In this document: positions 1 to 10,863 of the stretch, in pieces
Position numbering within the stretch: the stretch's first letter is position 1
How the letters are laid out: every line of letters starts with the position of its first letter
From: Apostichopus californicus
Lineage: Eukaryota; Echinodermata; Holothuroidea; Aspidochirotida; Stichopodidae
Length of the DNA: 28,099 bases
NCBI GenBank assembly: GCA_020650975.1
Contig: JAIPMN010035170.1
Span: 1-28,099, forward strand
Direction: 5' to 3'
Notes under the pieces: generated by a model
Told to the model about the DNA's origin: nothing
What the model saw: the letters and a program-made list of their open reading frames with translations, nothing else
Database searches by the model: none
Translations under genes and position numbers: made by a program

Positions 1-3000
1 GAATTGAAAGGAAAACTAGATTTTGAATCAAACATACTTCGTCTTAAGAAATCAAGATATTATGTCCGCCCAGTACGACGGACTGTACTTAGACCAGGAG
101 AAATCAAATGTGTATTACTACAAGGCCGTATCCCAACACCATTAAAGAATTCGGAAATCCCCTTACATACTATAGGAATGTGTAACTACATATGTCCTTC
201 AATTCCCCTTGTAAAGTTTCATCGAGGTCGAACTCGACTTCTTCTCACAAATGCAACTCGCAAACCAATTGCCTTTTCACCTTCAAATTCTGTAGCATAC
301 TTTGATGTCAATGACTTTGTAACAGTTTTACAAGAATTTCCACCAGATCACCTTAATGCCCTTTCTGAAGTTGTAACCTCTACATCTAAAATGACAGGGA
401 CACAAACGTCTCATGAGAGATTACGTATTCGTCAACGTAATTTATTACGCTATTCCCACTTAGATCACAACGACCCTTACATTGACCTCACCGAGCGCGA
501 AGTTCTTCGTAAATGTATTCACCTCCATGACAGCGTGTTAGATCCCCAAGAGAAAACCTCCTTTTACCAAGACTTAGATCAACACAGAGAAGCATTTTCT
601 CTGTATGGTGAAATTTCCAGTTGCCCAAACTTTCAAGTAGATATTAAACTCACTGATACTAACCCGTTTTTCATCCGCCCTTACGTAACTTCTGACTCAG
701 ACAAACGAACAGTTGACAAAGAACTAGGAAAGTTAGTCAAATTAGGAATTTTAGGAAAAGGTCATAAATCCTATACTTCCCCCGTCTTTCTAATTTCCAA
801 GAAAGATAGTCAAGAAAAGAGAGTCGTAACTGATTTTCGACATTTGAACAATCGTATCAAGCGTCTTAATCACCCATTTCCGTTACTGAATGAAACTCTT
901 AGAACCATTGGTCACTCCAACGCAAACGTTCTCAGTGTCCTAGATTTAAAATCCGCCTTCTTTTGCCTTCCACTCAGTGAGCATGCGCAACAGTACACCG
1001 GTATTGCCTCTTATCATGGTGGACAACACTATTACTACAAACGTTTACCGCAAGGATTGAACATTTCACCTGCAATTTTTCAAGCCAAAATGGATGAAAT
1101 TCTTGCAGATATCCCCAATGCCTCACAGTTTTGCATTAGTCATCACGATGACATCATAGTTTTTAGCAAGGATACACAGAGTCATCGAAAACAGTTGTTA
1201 TCGATTTTTCAGGCCCTGATTGAACATGGTTTGAAAATTTCTCCCAAGAAATGTAAACTTTTTCGAAATGAAGTAACATATATGGGTCACCTTATCACAA
1301 TTAATTCTAAAGGCCAAGCTTGTATTCAACCCTTTAACAACCGTTGCTCAGCTATAAGAAACACACCCGTCCCGAAAACGCCTAAAGCAGTGAAACGCTT
1401 CATAGGTGCAGTTAACTATGTTTCTAATTTCTTCCCCAAAGTTCAGGAAACTTTGCGTCCCCTTCATCGTTTGAGTCGCAAACGTACAGACTTTAAATGG
1501 ACTACGGAGCATCAACAAGCTTTTGAAGCCATCAGAGAATTAATGAGTCGACCACCCATTCTACATATGCCTAGGAAACAAGGTAGATTTACTCTGTATA
1601 GTGACACCTCAAGGACTGCCACAGGTTCATACCTCACACAAACATGTGAAGGTCATGAACACATTATTGGTTATTACTCAAAGGTACTCCCCGATGCGTG
1701 TAAAAGATACAGTGTAACAGAATTAGAGATGTTCGGTCTTCTCATCAATATCACCGCCTTCAAACATTTATTAGGACATTGTGAGTTTGATGCTGTTGTA
1801 GATCATTCAGCATTAGTACAACTAATGAGATCAAAACATGCACCACCATCAGCCCGTTTACGTAAATTACTTTTTCGTTTATCGGACTATGCTGTTATTG
1901 TTCGATACGAGAAAGGATCTTATATCCCACTTGCTGATTTTCTCTCCCGTGCCCCGCAGAACGACGATTCTGAAATTGATCAAGTTGTTCCATTAGCATT
2001 CAGTTCAATATCTGAATTACCCCCTGAACAATCAGGACTTATCCTTAACAGTGATGAAGATAATCTTCATCCGATTATGACCAGATCTAAAGCCAGATCA
2101 ATGGGTATCACTGTTCCCGAATTATTTGCACCACAAAATAACCGTAAAACACGTGCAACTTCTTCCCATTATTCCGCCTCTAGATCTGCTACCACCGACC
2201 CAGTTAACTCAACTTCCCGAGGTTCACGAAAATCGTCACCTCATCTCCCCACACAAGGTCAAGCAAGGCAAACATCAGCCTCGTCTTCTGATCCTTTTCA
2301 GTCCTCAGCGACACCAGTAACCTTTCCCCCACGTCCCATTGTCAGCCCTATCCCCACTCCTCCGATTTCACAGCCAGAACCGAGACTAGTTGATCGATCT
2401 GAGACAGACACTACTTGTGATCCTCCCCCAGACTTGTACGTTCCACCGAAACCAATAATTACGAAAATAGACACTCTTGTAACTAGACATATTCCTAAGC
2501 AACAGGAATTGGACAAGATTATGAAGAAAATTCAAAAGAAAATCATCCATGACTACAATTTACCATTAGACGTGAATAAACTACGACTACAACAAGAGAC
2601 TGACCCTCACTTTAAACCAATTTACGACTTTCTTGCTCATGATATATTGCCTTCTAAACCTAAGTCTGCACGCTCTGTTCGCCTGCAATCAGAACAATAT
2701 ATCCTTTGTAATGGTCTTTTATTTCGTTTATGTATTAATGAGAATACGAATAAGTTAGAGCGATCTACTCTCCAACTTGTCATTCCTGAAACGATAGTAG
2801 ATAGTATCATCTCTACATATCATGATAATCTTTTGAGCAATCACCAAGGTGTGATGCGTACATATTTAACAATTCGTAGAACATTCCATTTCCGTAATAT
2901 GTTTCAAAGGATATCAAATTACGTTCAAGCTTGCTTACGATGTCAACAATTTCGTACTAAGAAAGATAAACTAAGACAATATTTTCCCCGTATCCCAGAC

Positions 3001-4437
3001 TCATATCGACCATTTGATAGATTGAGTATGGATTTTAAGACAATGCCCACTTCAGTATCAGGATTCAAGCACCTCATGGTACTTTGTGATGAGATCACAC
3101 GTTTCGTTATTTGTGTTCCCCTTAAAACAATAGACGCACAAACAGTTTGTGAAGCATTCATTCAGAAAGTTGTATCCATATTTGGTCCCCCATGATTACT
3201 TGTAACCGATGCCGCAACTTCTCTTACTGGTAAATTACTTACCCTTCTTTGTAAGACATTAGGAATAGAACAGAAAACAGTTAGTGTTTGTAATCATGGT
3301 AGTCTTTAAGTAGAACGACATATTCAGACACTCTCAAATTTTCTAAAGGTTAATTTAAATCAGTTCGGCAATGATTGGGTTCGATTTTTTTCAACAATCT
3401 GTTATGCTTACAACTCATTCAGTTGACAACATTTAGGCAACTATAGCCCGTATGAATTAGTTTTCGGACGAAAGCCAGCTGACCTTACCAAAGTCAACTT
3501 TGACCCCATTTCAGGTTTAGCCCACTCTTATCAAGAGTATGTGTCTTTGTTAAAGAAACGTTTTGACCACCTTTCTCGCACAATGTTAGAATTGCAGAGA
3601 AGCAAGCAAAACAGTCAGAATGTAAAAGTAACCAACGAGCTTTCTAAAAGCCCTATGTATACTTTAGGACAATTAGTTTACTTATATAAGCCCTCCTCTT
3701 CTGCTGTACATTCCAACTCCAGGAAAATAACTGCAGAATGGTGCGGTCCTTTTGTAATATATCAAGTATTAGATCGTACTCACTACCTATTGTCGACCCT
3801 CAATGGAGAAGTATTACACGATGTATTTCATTTTAATAGATTGAAACCGTGTTACTTACATGCGTCGAATGAGAAACAAAATATAACGACCATCAACAAA
3901 CTCCAAAAGGTTTTGCAGAAACGACAAGGTGAAGATAATACTGTTACAATACAGAAATTAAAAGACGCCTTGAAAAGTGGTCGTACAAATAAAGATTCTC
4001 TTCATGCCCTAATACCTGAGACAGTGCAATTTTGCGATGAAAACAAATGTTTTCTTAAGACAATCTCTCCCAAAGATGTACTGTGTATTACAAAGGTACC
4101 CCCAATTGATCTTACCCCTTATGTTCAATGTAGAGAAGTTAACAAAAATCTAGCAAGTCCTGTACCATTGAATCAAAAAGATATAGACCGTAACAATAAG
4201 TTATCTAACAATGTAAATTTCCAAGGATTTGAAATCATTCGTGCACGTTATTTAGCAGGACATTTACAATGCCTTCTTTCTCTTTGTACTTCTGATAGCG
4301 ATCACTCCACACACACATTTTGGTGGAATGTTGATCGATATTCTGGAAATAATGACATCATAGATACTTTACTTGAACTTAAAGTTAAAATTCGAGATAA
4401 TCCCGAGAGGATCTTATCTCAATTGTTTTCTCATTGA
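1..4437 (+). pseudogene. pol: Gypsy pol: RT - RNase H - integrase - chromo-like tail, three in-frame stops
   Basis: One frame reads from the left edge to the TGA at 4435-4437, broken by stops at 3193-3195, 3307-3309 and 3424-3426. Counting codons from nt 4, the reverse transcriptase core covers about residues 215-430, with LDLKSAFF (motif A), LPQGLNISPA (motif B) and HHDD (D382, D383) where YxDD is usual. RNase H has D534, an ELEM motif and DHSAL. A proline/serine/threonine-rich linker at about 670-820 separates it from the integrase. The integrase zinc site is H940...H947 with CLRC near 978. Its catalytic acids are D at nt 3031, D at 3208 and E at 3313, the last two 35 codons apart and lying among the stops. 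The frame then gives a GPF-type C-terminal integrase domain and HFNRLKPC near 3830-3855. The true start lies outside the window. The product should make cDNA and insert it, but this copy cannot be read through without suppression. Confidence 0.85.
4219..4410 (+). other. chromodomain-like C-terminal segment of the element 1 integrase
   Basis: The end of pol reads FEIIRARYLAGHLQCLLSL, then FWWNVDRY, then IIDTLLEL. The pattern of an I/V-rich first strand, a G-hQhLh second strand, a tryptophan-containing third strand and a terminal helix matches the chromodomain layout. Aromatic residues stand near the places of the methyl-lysine cage (F at the first strand, WW, Y). Chromodomains at this position are known from chromoviruses, where they guide integration to marked chromatin. 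The assignment rests on pattern only; a structural comparison would be needed to accept it. Confidence 0.4.
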
Positions 4438-5119
4438 GAGAAAAAGAAAAAATCATAGAGATTTCAACTTTAAAGAGGTTCAGTTGAAATTGTTATGTTT
4501 CACTATTATGTTGAACTTGCTCGTATCATTTTGAGATGTTATGTCAAACTTAATTACAGTAAAGTTAAGTTAAGTTAAATTAAGTTATTACGTTGTTTTT
4601 ATTATTCATTTTCGATATAACATTTGAATTTCATGTTTGTATCATATTTTCTTGATGAATTATTCTACAATATATAAAAAAGTCAAGACTTGTTATCAAA
4701 GCTAATGACTTTAGAATTGGTATACTTTCGCGATGAAATTCATTCTGGTTTATCCATGAGAAATGTAGGTTGGATGTGAAGTTAAAGTTATTACAGATGT
4801 TAAATATTCTGTACTTGCCTTTATGGTAGTCTTCACGGTAATCCAAAGCGCGCCAACTTTCTCGGTTATTACAAAAATATACCATCGAAGTATAAGTTAA
4901 AAGATGAATAATTCACGTGATACCTTACACAGCAAGGTTAGCGAGTCTTTTTTTGCTAACGATTGTGTTTACTAAGTTATATTTTCATGTATATACACAT
5001 TTATCTCTTAAAGTATATAATTTTCTTTGTTACCCGCCTCGTATTCATTAATTTTGTATTCCATTTTACTTTTCTTTTCTTGCTTTACAATTTCACTTCA
5101 GTTCAATTCTTCAGCAAAA
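4438..5119. other. non-coding stretch between pol and polypurine tract of element 1
   Basis: AT-rich sequence with no convincing gene. It includes a short AGTTA-type tandem run at about 4562-4587 and a small hairpin (GTTAGC...GCTAAC) near 4937-4961. An 84-codon open frame on the minus strand (4631-4885) shows no recognisable motif and is treated as chance. No env-like reading frame is visible. Confidence 0.6.
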
Positions 5120-5131
5120 TTCCAAAAGGGA
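5120..5131 (+). other. polypurine tract of element 1
   Basis: TTCCAAAAGGGA directly precedes a TG-starting LTR. This is the expected plus-strand primer site of an LTR retrotransposon. Confidence 0.6.
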
Positions 5132-5605
5132 TGTAATGTAGTATGTAGTTATATCCCCATCATATTACTTTAAACATTTGCTTCCCATGCTTCTTTGTCT
5201 TAAGAGTAACTACTTCCTGTCCAAGACTTATTCACCCCTACACCCACATCATATTCGTAGAAGCCCCCTTTGTCTTAATTCCATGAAATACTCATGCTGA
5301 ACTACAGATGACAACCTGTTGCATCTCATGTGTATTACAAATGTGGTTAGTCATAGCCATCTCATATGTGCCTTAGTAATTATAAGTAAGACCAAGAGTT
5401 TATGTCACAGAGAGGTTATCGCCCCCTCACAGGAAGTTGTAATGACTTAAATACTGTAGTTTTTTTTAGTATGGAAAAGACTAAGATTCCAGACTTCAGA
5501 GAGTGTACTTCAGATACACTCCAGCAATAAAGCTTATACTCTACAATTATATCTTTGTCTGGAGTTTCTCTTTATCTGCATGTTGTTCATTATACTTATT
5601 CAACA
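5132..5605 (+). repeat. 3' LTR of element 1
   Basis: Starts TGTAATGTAG immediately after the purine tract and ends ...TTCAACA, giving TG...CA ends and 474 bp. A polyadenylation signal AATAAA lies at 5526-5531, late in the LTR as expected. Beyond it the sequence becomes minus-strand LINE coding sequence. The end could be 5602 instead of 5605, since both give CA. The partner LTR is outside the window, so identity cannot be measured. Confidence 0.65.
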
Positions 5606-5876
5606 ACGGAGCCCGAACTAATGCCGGAGCACCCCAACGTAACAATAGGCAACAAACAACAAGGGACCCAAACAGACCCTTGTGGAACCCCACTATTAAC
5701 GTCATGCCAAGAAGAAGCAGCCTTTAATTACCACCCTCTGTTTCCTATTACCAAGAGCCACGATCCAAGACAGTAAATTCCCATTGACACCCAGACTCTT
5801 AAGCCTAAGTAAAAGACGCTGGTGGTGAAGGTTAATCAAAGACCTTCTGGAAATCCACAAACACAACATTTACAGA
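5606..5876 (-). pseudogene. LINE (CR1/Jockey-like) reverse transcriptase, middle part, broken
   Basis: Read on the minus strand, this stretch gives FVDFQKVFD (RT motif A, next to the hAT insertion), then HQRLLLRLKSLGVNG, LLSWI and NRKQRVVIKG, then SGVPQGSV and a GPLLF-type block (motif B). That order is diagnostic of non-LTR reverse transcriptases, which copy their RNA at a nicked target. At least two frame changes are needed, one just after motif A and one after GVPQGSV. The upstream part of the same domain is at 11658-11940, and the two were separated by the hAT-like element. The 3' continuation is cut off by the LTR of element 1. Confidence 0.75.
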
Positions 5877-6496
5877 CTTGTGGGACGTAGCCAGGGGAGA
5901 GCAGGGGGAGCGACTACTCCCCCCGTAAAGTGTCGAAAAAATGTTTAAAAACTATCCTTTGTTTAGCATGGTATTTTGTCAGTGCTCTTTTGATCTTAAA
6001 TACTCGACAGCTAAGTTAAGTAGATTAGAATCGTAGTACATTCAGGCCTACTGATTCAGCCACTTACTTAGTTTGGCAGATACAATTACCTAAATTTAAA
6101 CCATAGCCTATTGCAAGCCTACAGTTGGCCACTGCGTAATAAAATACATATTGCCTACCTAACCGCACTGCACTCTATGGAATGTCACGAACCGTATGCA
6201 CACGACGTCGACAACGTTCGTTCTCATTTTCTTTATGATTCGTCCTAAGTTGTTGCACGAACAGCATGTTATGAAGCTAAGCTAGCAATCGTACGTGATA
6301 CGCACTTCCTATAAATAATTATCACACTGCTAATACACTGCGATAACGATATTTGTTTTTAGGCCACTGCATATCTGGCTATATTAGAAAATATGAAAGT
6401 TTCTATTGTCCATCAGTTAAGTTCGTCAAATGTATTTAAGTCCAGACATTGGACAATAAACAAGAATCATACTACTGGAAAATTGTAAAAGGGCAC

Positions 6497-6611
6497 TGTT
6501 ATAATATGTACTACCGCCCTCAAGCACGGGGAGTTGGTCAGAACATAAAGTCAGATAGCAACCAATATATCACAACCAAATCAATCTTCGTCAATCCGTG
6601 CCATTATTACA
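6497..6611 (+). repeat. 5' LTR of element 2 (115 bp)
   Basis: Begins TGTTATAATATG and ends ATTATTACA. It matches 10639-10753 end to end with three substitutions. It is followed at once by the primer-binding site and preceded by GGCAC. Confidence 0.95.
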
Positions 6612-6625
6612 TGGTGTCAGAAGTG
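6612..6625 (+). other. primer-binding site, tRNA-Leu type
   Basis: TGGTGTCAGAAGTG starts directly after the LTR and is complementary to the CCA end of an animal tRNA-Leu (3' end ...CACTTCTGACACCA, recalled from known tRNA-Leu genes). Minus-strand DNA synthesis would begin here. Confidence 0.8.
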
Positions 6626-6697
6626 AAACTTCTTTGTGACAATGCAAGTTCTCAAGCCACCCGATGGACTATCCGTAGAAGGAAATCTTTCGGAATC

Positions 6698-7435
6698 ATG
6701 GATAAAATGGAACAAAATTTCCAACTATATATGACAGCTTCGGGTATGGACACACAAACGCCTGCGGTGCAGTATAGTACACTATTGCACGTTATTGGAG
6801 ATGACGGGCTCGATGTGTATAACTGTGAGAAAAGCGATGATTTGAAAACAATCTTGCAAAAGTTTGAGGAACATTTGACGTCGAAAAAGAATGTGACTTA
6901 TGAAAGGCACAAGTTTAACTCTAGATTTCAGTTAACGGGTGAGTCATTTGAACAGTTTTTAACAGATCTAAGAAACAAAGCAAAGACGTGCGAGTTCGGT
7001 TCATTGTATGACGACATGATTCGCGACAGAATTGTTGTTGGTATTATTGACAATTCAGTACGTGAAAGGCTACTTCGCAACAGTGATTTAACCCTGCAAA
7101 CTGCAATTAACATTTGTAAGGCTTCCCAGTTAAGCAAAGTACAAATGACGTCGCTGTACAGCAAGGATTCAAATGTAGGACTAACAGTAGATGCACTAAG
7201 GTCTAAGCCATTTGTAAACAAGCCTAGTTCGATCAGACCAAGACCCCAAAACCAGAATTACAACGAATTTGGAAAGTGTGGCTATGAACACCACCCAAAT
7301 AAGTGTCCAGCTGAAGGACAAATTTGCCACAAATGTAGCAAGCCAAATCACTTTGCTCGTAGGTGTCGTACACCAGAGAAAACAAAACAAACAGGACAGG
7401 AAGTCAATTCAATAAGAAGTCACAAGATCAGGTAA
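6698..7435 (+). CDS. gag: gag of element 2
   Basis: Start chosen at ATG 6698 (MDKMEQNFQLYM); the same frame is open back through the primer site to an ATG at 6611, which overlaps it and is less likely. The first part is a typical retrotransposon capsid region, with ERHKFNSRFQ and FEQFLTDLRNKAKTCEF, and RDRIVVGI followed by RERLL. A CCHC zinc knuckle CHKCSKPNHFARRC lies at 7325-7366. A second Cys/His cluster just before it (CGYEHHPNKC) appears to lack its first cysteine. The gene is open throughout and ends in TAA. Pol begins in the -1 frame within the last 73 nt. The product should form the particle and bind the RNA. Confidence 0.85.
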   Translation: MDKMEQNFQLYMTASGMDTQTPAVQYSTLLHVIGDDGLDVYNCEKSDDLKTILQKFEEHLTSKKNVTYERHKFNSRFQLTGESFEQFLTDLRNKAKTCEFGSLYDDMIRDRIVVGIIDNSVRERLLRNSDLTLQTAINICKASQLSKVQMTSLYSKDSNVGLTVDALRSKPFVNKPSSIRPRPQNQNYNEFGKCGYEHHPNKCPAEGQICHKCSKPNHFARRCRTPEKTKQTGQEVNSIRSHKIR

Positions 7436-10400
7436 ATACGGTTGAAGAAAACAATGCCTCATCAGAGTCAGAAGTAGACTATATATTTGTTGATACAGTT
7501 ACTACAAGAGATAACGAAACAGAATGGCATGTGATGCTCGACATTGAAGGCGAAATGATTGATTTGAAGATAGATACAGGTGCTCGATGTAACATTCTTC
7601 CAGTAACGGCACACAAAATGTTATTGGAAACCAAACAAAAGTCGAAAGTTAAATTAGTTTCTTACTTCGGAAAACGTGTAAAACCATTGGGAAAGTCAAC
7701 ATTATTGTGTGAACACAAGGACAAATTCTATGACGTTGAATTTCAAGTTGTGAGAGAAAACGTAAGACCACTTCTGGGACTACAGACAGTGTACGTGTGG
7801 GACTGATCAAAAGATCTTGTTGATGCGGTCAATACAAGCTCTAATATTCAAGAAGAATATGCAGATGTCTTCAAAGGTCTGGGTTGCCTGCCTGGTAAAT
7901 ACCACATAAAGATTAAGGCAGATTCAAAGCCAGTAGTAAATGCGCCACGACGAGTACCGATAGCAATCCGAGAGAGAGTTCGCGATGAACTGAGTCAAAT
8001 GGAGAAATTAGGAGTAATCGTCAAAGAAGAAAGACCTAGCGAATGGGTGAACAGCATGGTTACGGTTGTGAAACCAGGACGTGATCGTATCAGAATTTGT
8101 TTAGATCCAAAAGACCTGAACGATGCAATTGAACGGGAATACTATCCCATGAAAAGCATAGATGAAGTAATTTCACGGCTCCCGAATGCCAAAGTGTTTT
8201 CAACACTTGATGCGAATTGTGGTTTTTGGCAGCTTGCACTCGATGATGAAGGTTCTCGTCTTTGCACTTTTAACAGTCCATTTGGCCGCTACAGATATAC
8301 AAGACTCCCATTTGGCATCAAATCCGCTCCAGAGATATTTCAACGTGTCATGTCGCAGATGTTTGAGGGACTAGATGGCGTTGAAGTTATTATGGACGAC
8401 ATACTAGTGTGGGGTGTAAACCGTGAGCAACACGATCTACGCTTAAAGACAGTACTTGATAGAGTGAAAGAGAGAAATCTGAAACTAAATCAGGCCAAGT
8501 GTAAATTCAATGTTAAGGAAGTAACATACATTGGTCACAAGTTAACAGAAAATGGTTTTAAAAGCAGATCCTATCAAAGTAGATGCAGTCGTAAACATGG
8601 AAAAACCTACAAACAAAACAGAATTGAAACAATTGTTGGGTATGATAAATTACTTAGCAAAGTTTGTCAAAAATTTGTCTGAATGTACAGCCCCGTTGAG
8701 AAAATTGTTGGAAAAAGAAATTCAGTGGCATTGGTCACATGATCAGGATAAGTCCTTTAATGAGTTGAAAAGACTGGTGACTGAAGCTCCAGTCTTGCAC
8801 TATTATGATGTTAACAAACCAGTGATTATTAGTGTCGATAGCTCCAGTAGAGGTGTTGGTGCAGAACTTCTTCAGGATAACCATCCAATAGCGTTTGCTT
8901 CAAAAGCATTTACTGAGTCACAGCAGCGTTATGCTCAAATTGAGAAAGAACTGGCAGCAATTGTTTTTGGCTGCCAAAAGTTTCACCAATAAGTATTTGG
9001 GCGCGAATTTGATCTTGAAACAGACCACAAACCACTGGAGCCAATCCTGAAGAAACCACTAGCACAAGCACCCCCTCGGCTACAGCGTATGCTGTTTTAA
9101 AACTGCAAAAGTATGCAATGAATGTGAAATACAAAAAAAGGTTCTGAGCTGTTTGTAGCAGATGCACTGAGCAGAAATTTTCAAGATCACACTGAAAATG
9201 ATATCGATGATTCAATTGAAATTTCAGTATGTATGGTAGATATGTTGCCTATGAGTGATGAGCGTGTGAAAGAGTTTGAAGATAAAACTAAGGCTGATCC
9301 ATTAATGCAAACGTTGAAAAATGTAATCTTACAAGGATGGCCTGAATGTAGATGTATCCTAGATAGGGAGTTGCTGCCTGATTGGAATTTTAGAAGTGAG
9401 CTTTTTGTTGAAGATGATTTAATTTTTAAGTCACATAAACTTGTCGTACCGAGATGTCTAAGGAAGTTCATGGTCAACAAGGCTCATGAAGGCCACCAAG
9501 GCATAGAGAAATCAAAAAGACTTGCAAGAGATTTAATGTATTGGCCAGGAATGGCTAGTCATATTAGAGATGCTGTGAAAACATGTGAAACCTGTAATAT
9601 GTTCAACAATCAAAACTGTAAAGAGCCCATGATAAACCATGAACTACCTTCAAGACCTTGGGAAAGGGTAGGCACTGACTTGTTTACATTTGATTCAGAA
9701 AACTATCAGATAATAGTGGATTATTATTCGAATTACTTTGAAGTGAACAAATTATCTAGTCTTAAAAGCACTGTCATTATCAGTTTGTGCAAGCAGCAAT
9801 TTAGTAGGCATGGCATTCCCTCAGTCGTAATTTCAGACAATGGTCCTCAATATTCTTCGTCGGAGTTTAAGAAGTTTAGCAAAGAGTATAGCTTTAAGCA
9901 TGTCACATCGTCTCCTCATTACCCACAGTCTAATGGGAAAGCTGAAAAGGCTGTGCAAATAGCAAAGAATATCCTTAAGAAATCCAAAGTTTCGGGGCAA
10001 GATGCTTTCCTGGCACTTCTGAATTATAGAAATACGCCCCTAGAGCATGGTGATTCACCTCTTCAGTTGTTAATGGGAAGGCGAACACGCACCACACTAC
10101 CTACAACTTCAAAATTGCTTAGGCCCAGGTTACCAAAGAATGTAAAATCAAAGCTTCAAAAGAAGTGTGAAAAGCAAAAGTATTTCTATAACAGACAAGC
10201 ACGACCCTTGAAACAAATTAATGTTGGAGACACAGTTAGATTTAAGAATGATCAGTTTTGGCAAAAGGCAGTGGTTGTAGCAAAGTCACCACAGCCTCAT
10301 TCATATGTTATTCAGTCTGGACAGCAAACGTTCCGTCGTAACAGGAAACACTTAATACAAACACCTGAACCGCCACCATCACATAGACAAGAAGATACAC

Positions 10401-10555
10401 AAGACAACACACCAACACAACAGACAGAACAAGAAGAAACAAACACACAGACAAACAACACACAGACAACTGATACAGACACATCTGAAGTTCAGATGTC
10501 AGCCAGAGGAAGACACATTAAAAGAAGAAGGGAACAAGATTTTTTGTATTACTAA
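7363..10555 (+). pseudogene. pol: pol of element 2: protease - RT - RNase H - integrase, broken
   Basis: The frame opens after a stop at 7360-7362, so it can only be entered inside the overlap with gag. The protease has DTGA at 7573-7584 and LLGL before an in-frame TGA at 7804-7806. The RT follows in the same frame, with STLDANCGFWQL, LPFGIKSAPEIFQ and IMDD at 8389-8400. Near 8550-8560 the reading moves to the next frame at a T run. RNase H begins ISVDSSSRGVGAEL and is stopped by TAA at 8990-8992. Further length changes occur at T/A and A runs near 9097-9104 and 9126-9133, after which the frame is restored. The integrase (440 residues open from 9233) has H85, H88, C118, C121 and the acids D149, D202, E238 with 35 residues between the last two. 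A Q/T/N-rich tail ends at 10555. The integrase part looks intact. Confidence 0.88.
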
Positions 10556-10627
10556 GTTTTTTCTTTTTATTTATTTTCTGGATCTCTGTTAAAGATAATC
10601 ATTTAAAGGTAAATTGCATTTTAGTTT

Positions 10628-10638
10628 GGAAAGGGAGA
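10628..10638 (+). other. polypurine tract of element 2
   Basis: GGAAAGGGAGA lies immediately before the 3' LTR and 72 nt after the pol stop. It is the expected plus-strand primer. Confidence 0.85.
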
Positions 10639-10753
10639 TGTTATAATATGTACTACCGCCCTCAAGCACGGGGAGTTGGTCAGAACATAAAGACAGATAG
10701 CAACCAATAAATCAGAACCAAATCAATCTTCGTCAATCCGTGCCATTATTACA
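10639..10753 (+). repeat. 3' LTR of element 2 (115 bp)
   Basis: Same length and ends as 6497-6611, with three base differences, all substitutions. It is followed by the GGCAC duplication at 10754-10758. Confidence 0.95.
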
Positions 10754-10848
10754 GGCACTATGTTTGTCTTTCTGATATATTATGTAAAAGAACATGTAAA
10801 AGAATTCAAACAGAAACAAAATCTGCTGATAATATGATATCATATCAT

Positions 10849-10863
10849 CAGGGGCGTAGCCAG
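10849..10863 (+). repeat. second hAT-type terminus inside the hAT-like element
   Basis: CAGGGGCGTAGCCAG matches the inverted right end at 11657 in 13 of 15 positions. The 8 bases before it (CATATCAT) do not match those after 11657 (CTTGTGCC), so 10849-11657 is not supported as a self-contained 809-bp element. It is probably the end of another hAT copy whose other end is lost. Confidence 0.5.

Larger units (their letters stand above)
1..5605 (+). mobile_element. Ty3/Gypsy LTR retrotransposon, element 1 (5' part outside window)
   Basis: The segment holds pol in the order reverse transcriptase, RNase H, integrase, then a non-coding stretch, a purine tract and a 3' LTR, which is the Ty3/Gypsy order. 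The 5' LTR, gag and probably the protease lie left of the window. The sequence right of the LTR is LINE coding sequence on the minus strand, so this element was inserted into that LINE. No target duplication can be tested because the left end is missing. The clade within Ty3/Gypsy was not resolved. Confidence 0.85.
6497..10753 (+). mobile_element. complete mag-like Ty3/Gypsy retrotransposon, element 2
   Basis: A 4257-bp element with two 115-bp LTRs, a primer site, gag, pol and a polypurine tract, flanked by the 5-bp duplication GGCAC (6492-6496 and 10754-10758). Short LTRs, the VIMDDILVWG form of the RT motif and the integrase type fit the mag/K02A2.6-like branch of Ty3/Gypsy. The LTRs differ at 3 of 115 positions, suggesting a fairly recent insertion, yet pol carries several breaks. 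It sits inside the hAT-like element. Confidence 0.92.

Noticed and set aside
4631-4885. 84-codon minus-strand frame in the non-coding part of element 1
   Set aside because: AT-rich, no recognisable motif, antisense to the element and without regulatory context.
6449-6697. Extension of gag upstream to 6449
   Set aside because: It would start before the LTR and read through LTR and primer site; it is open by chance.
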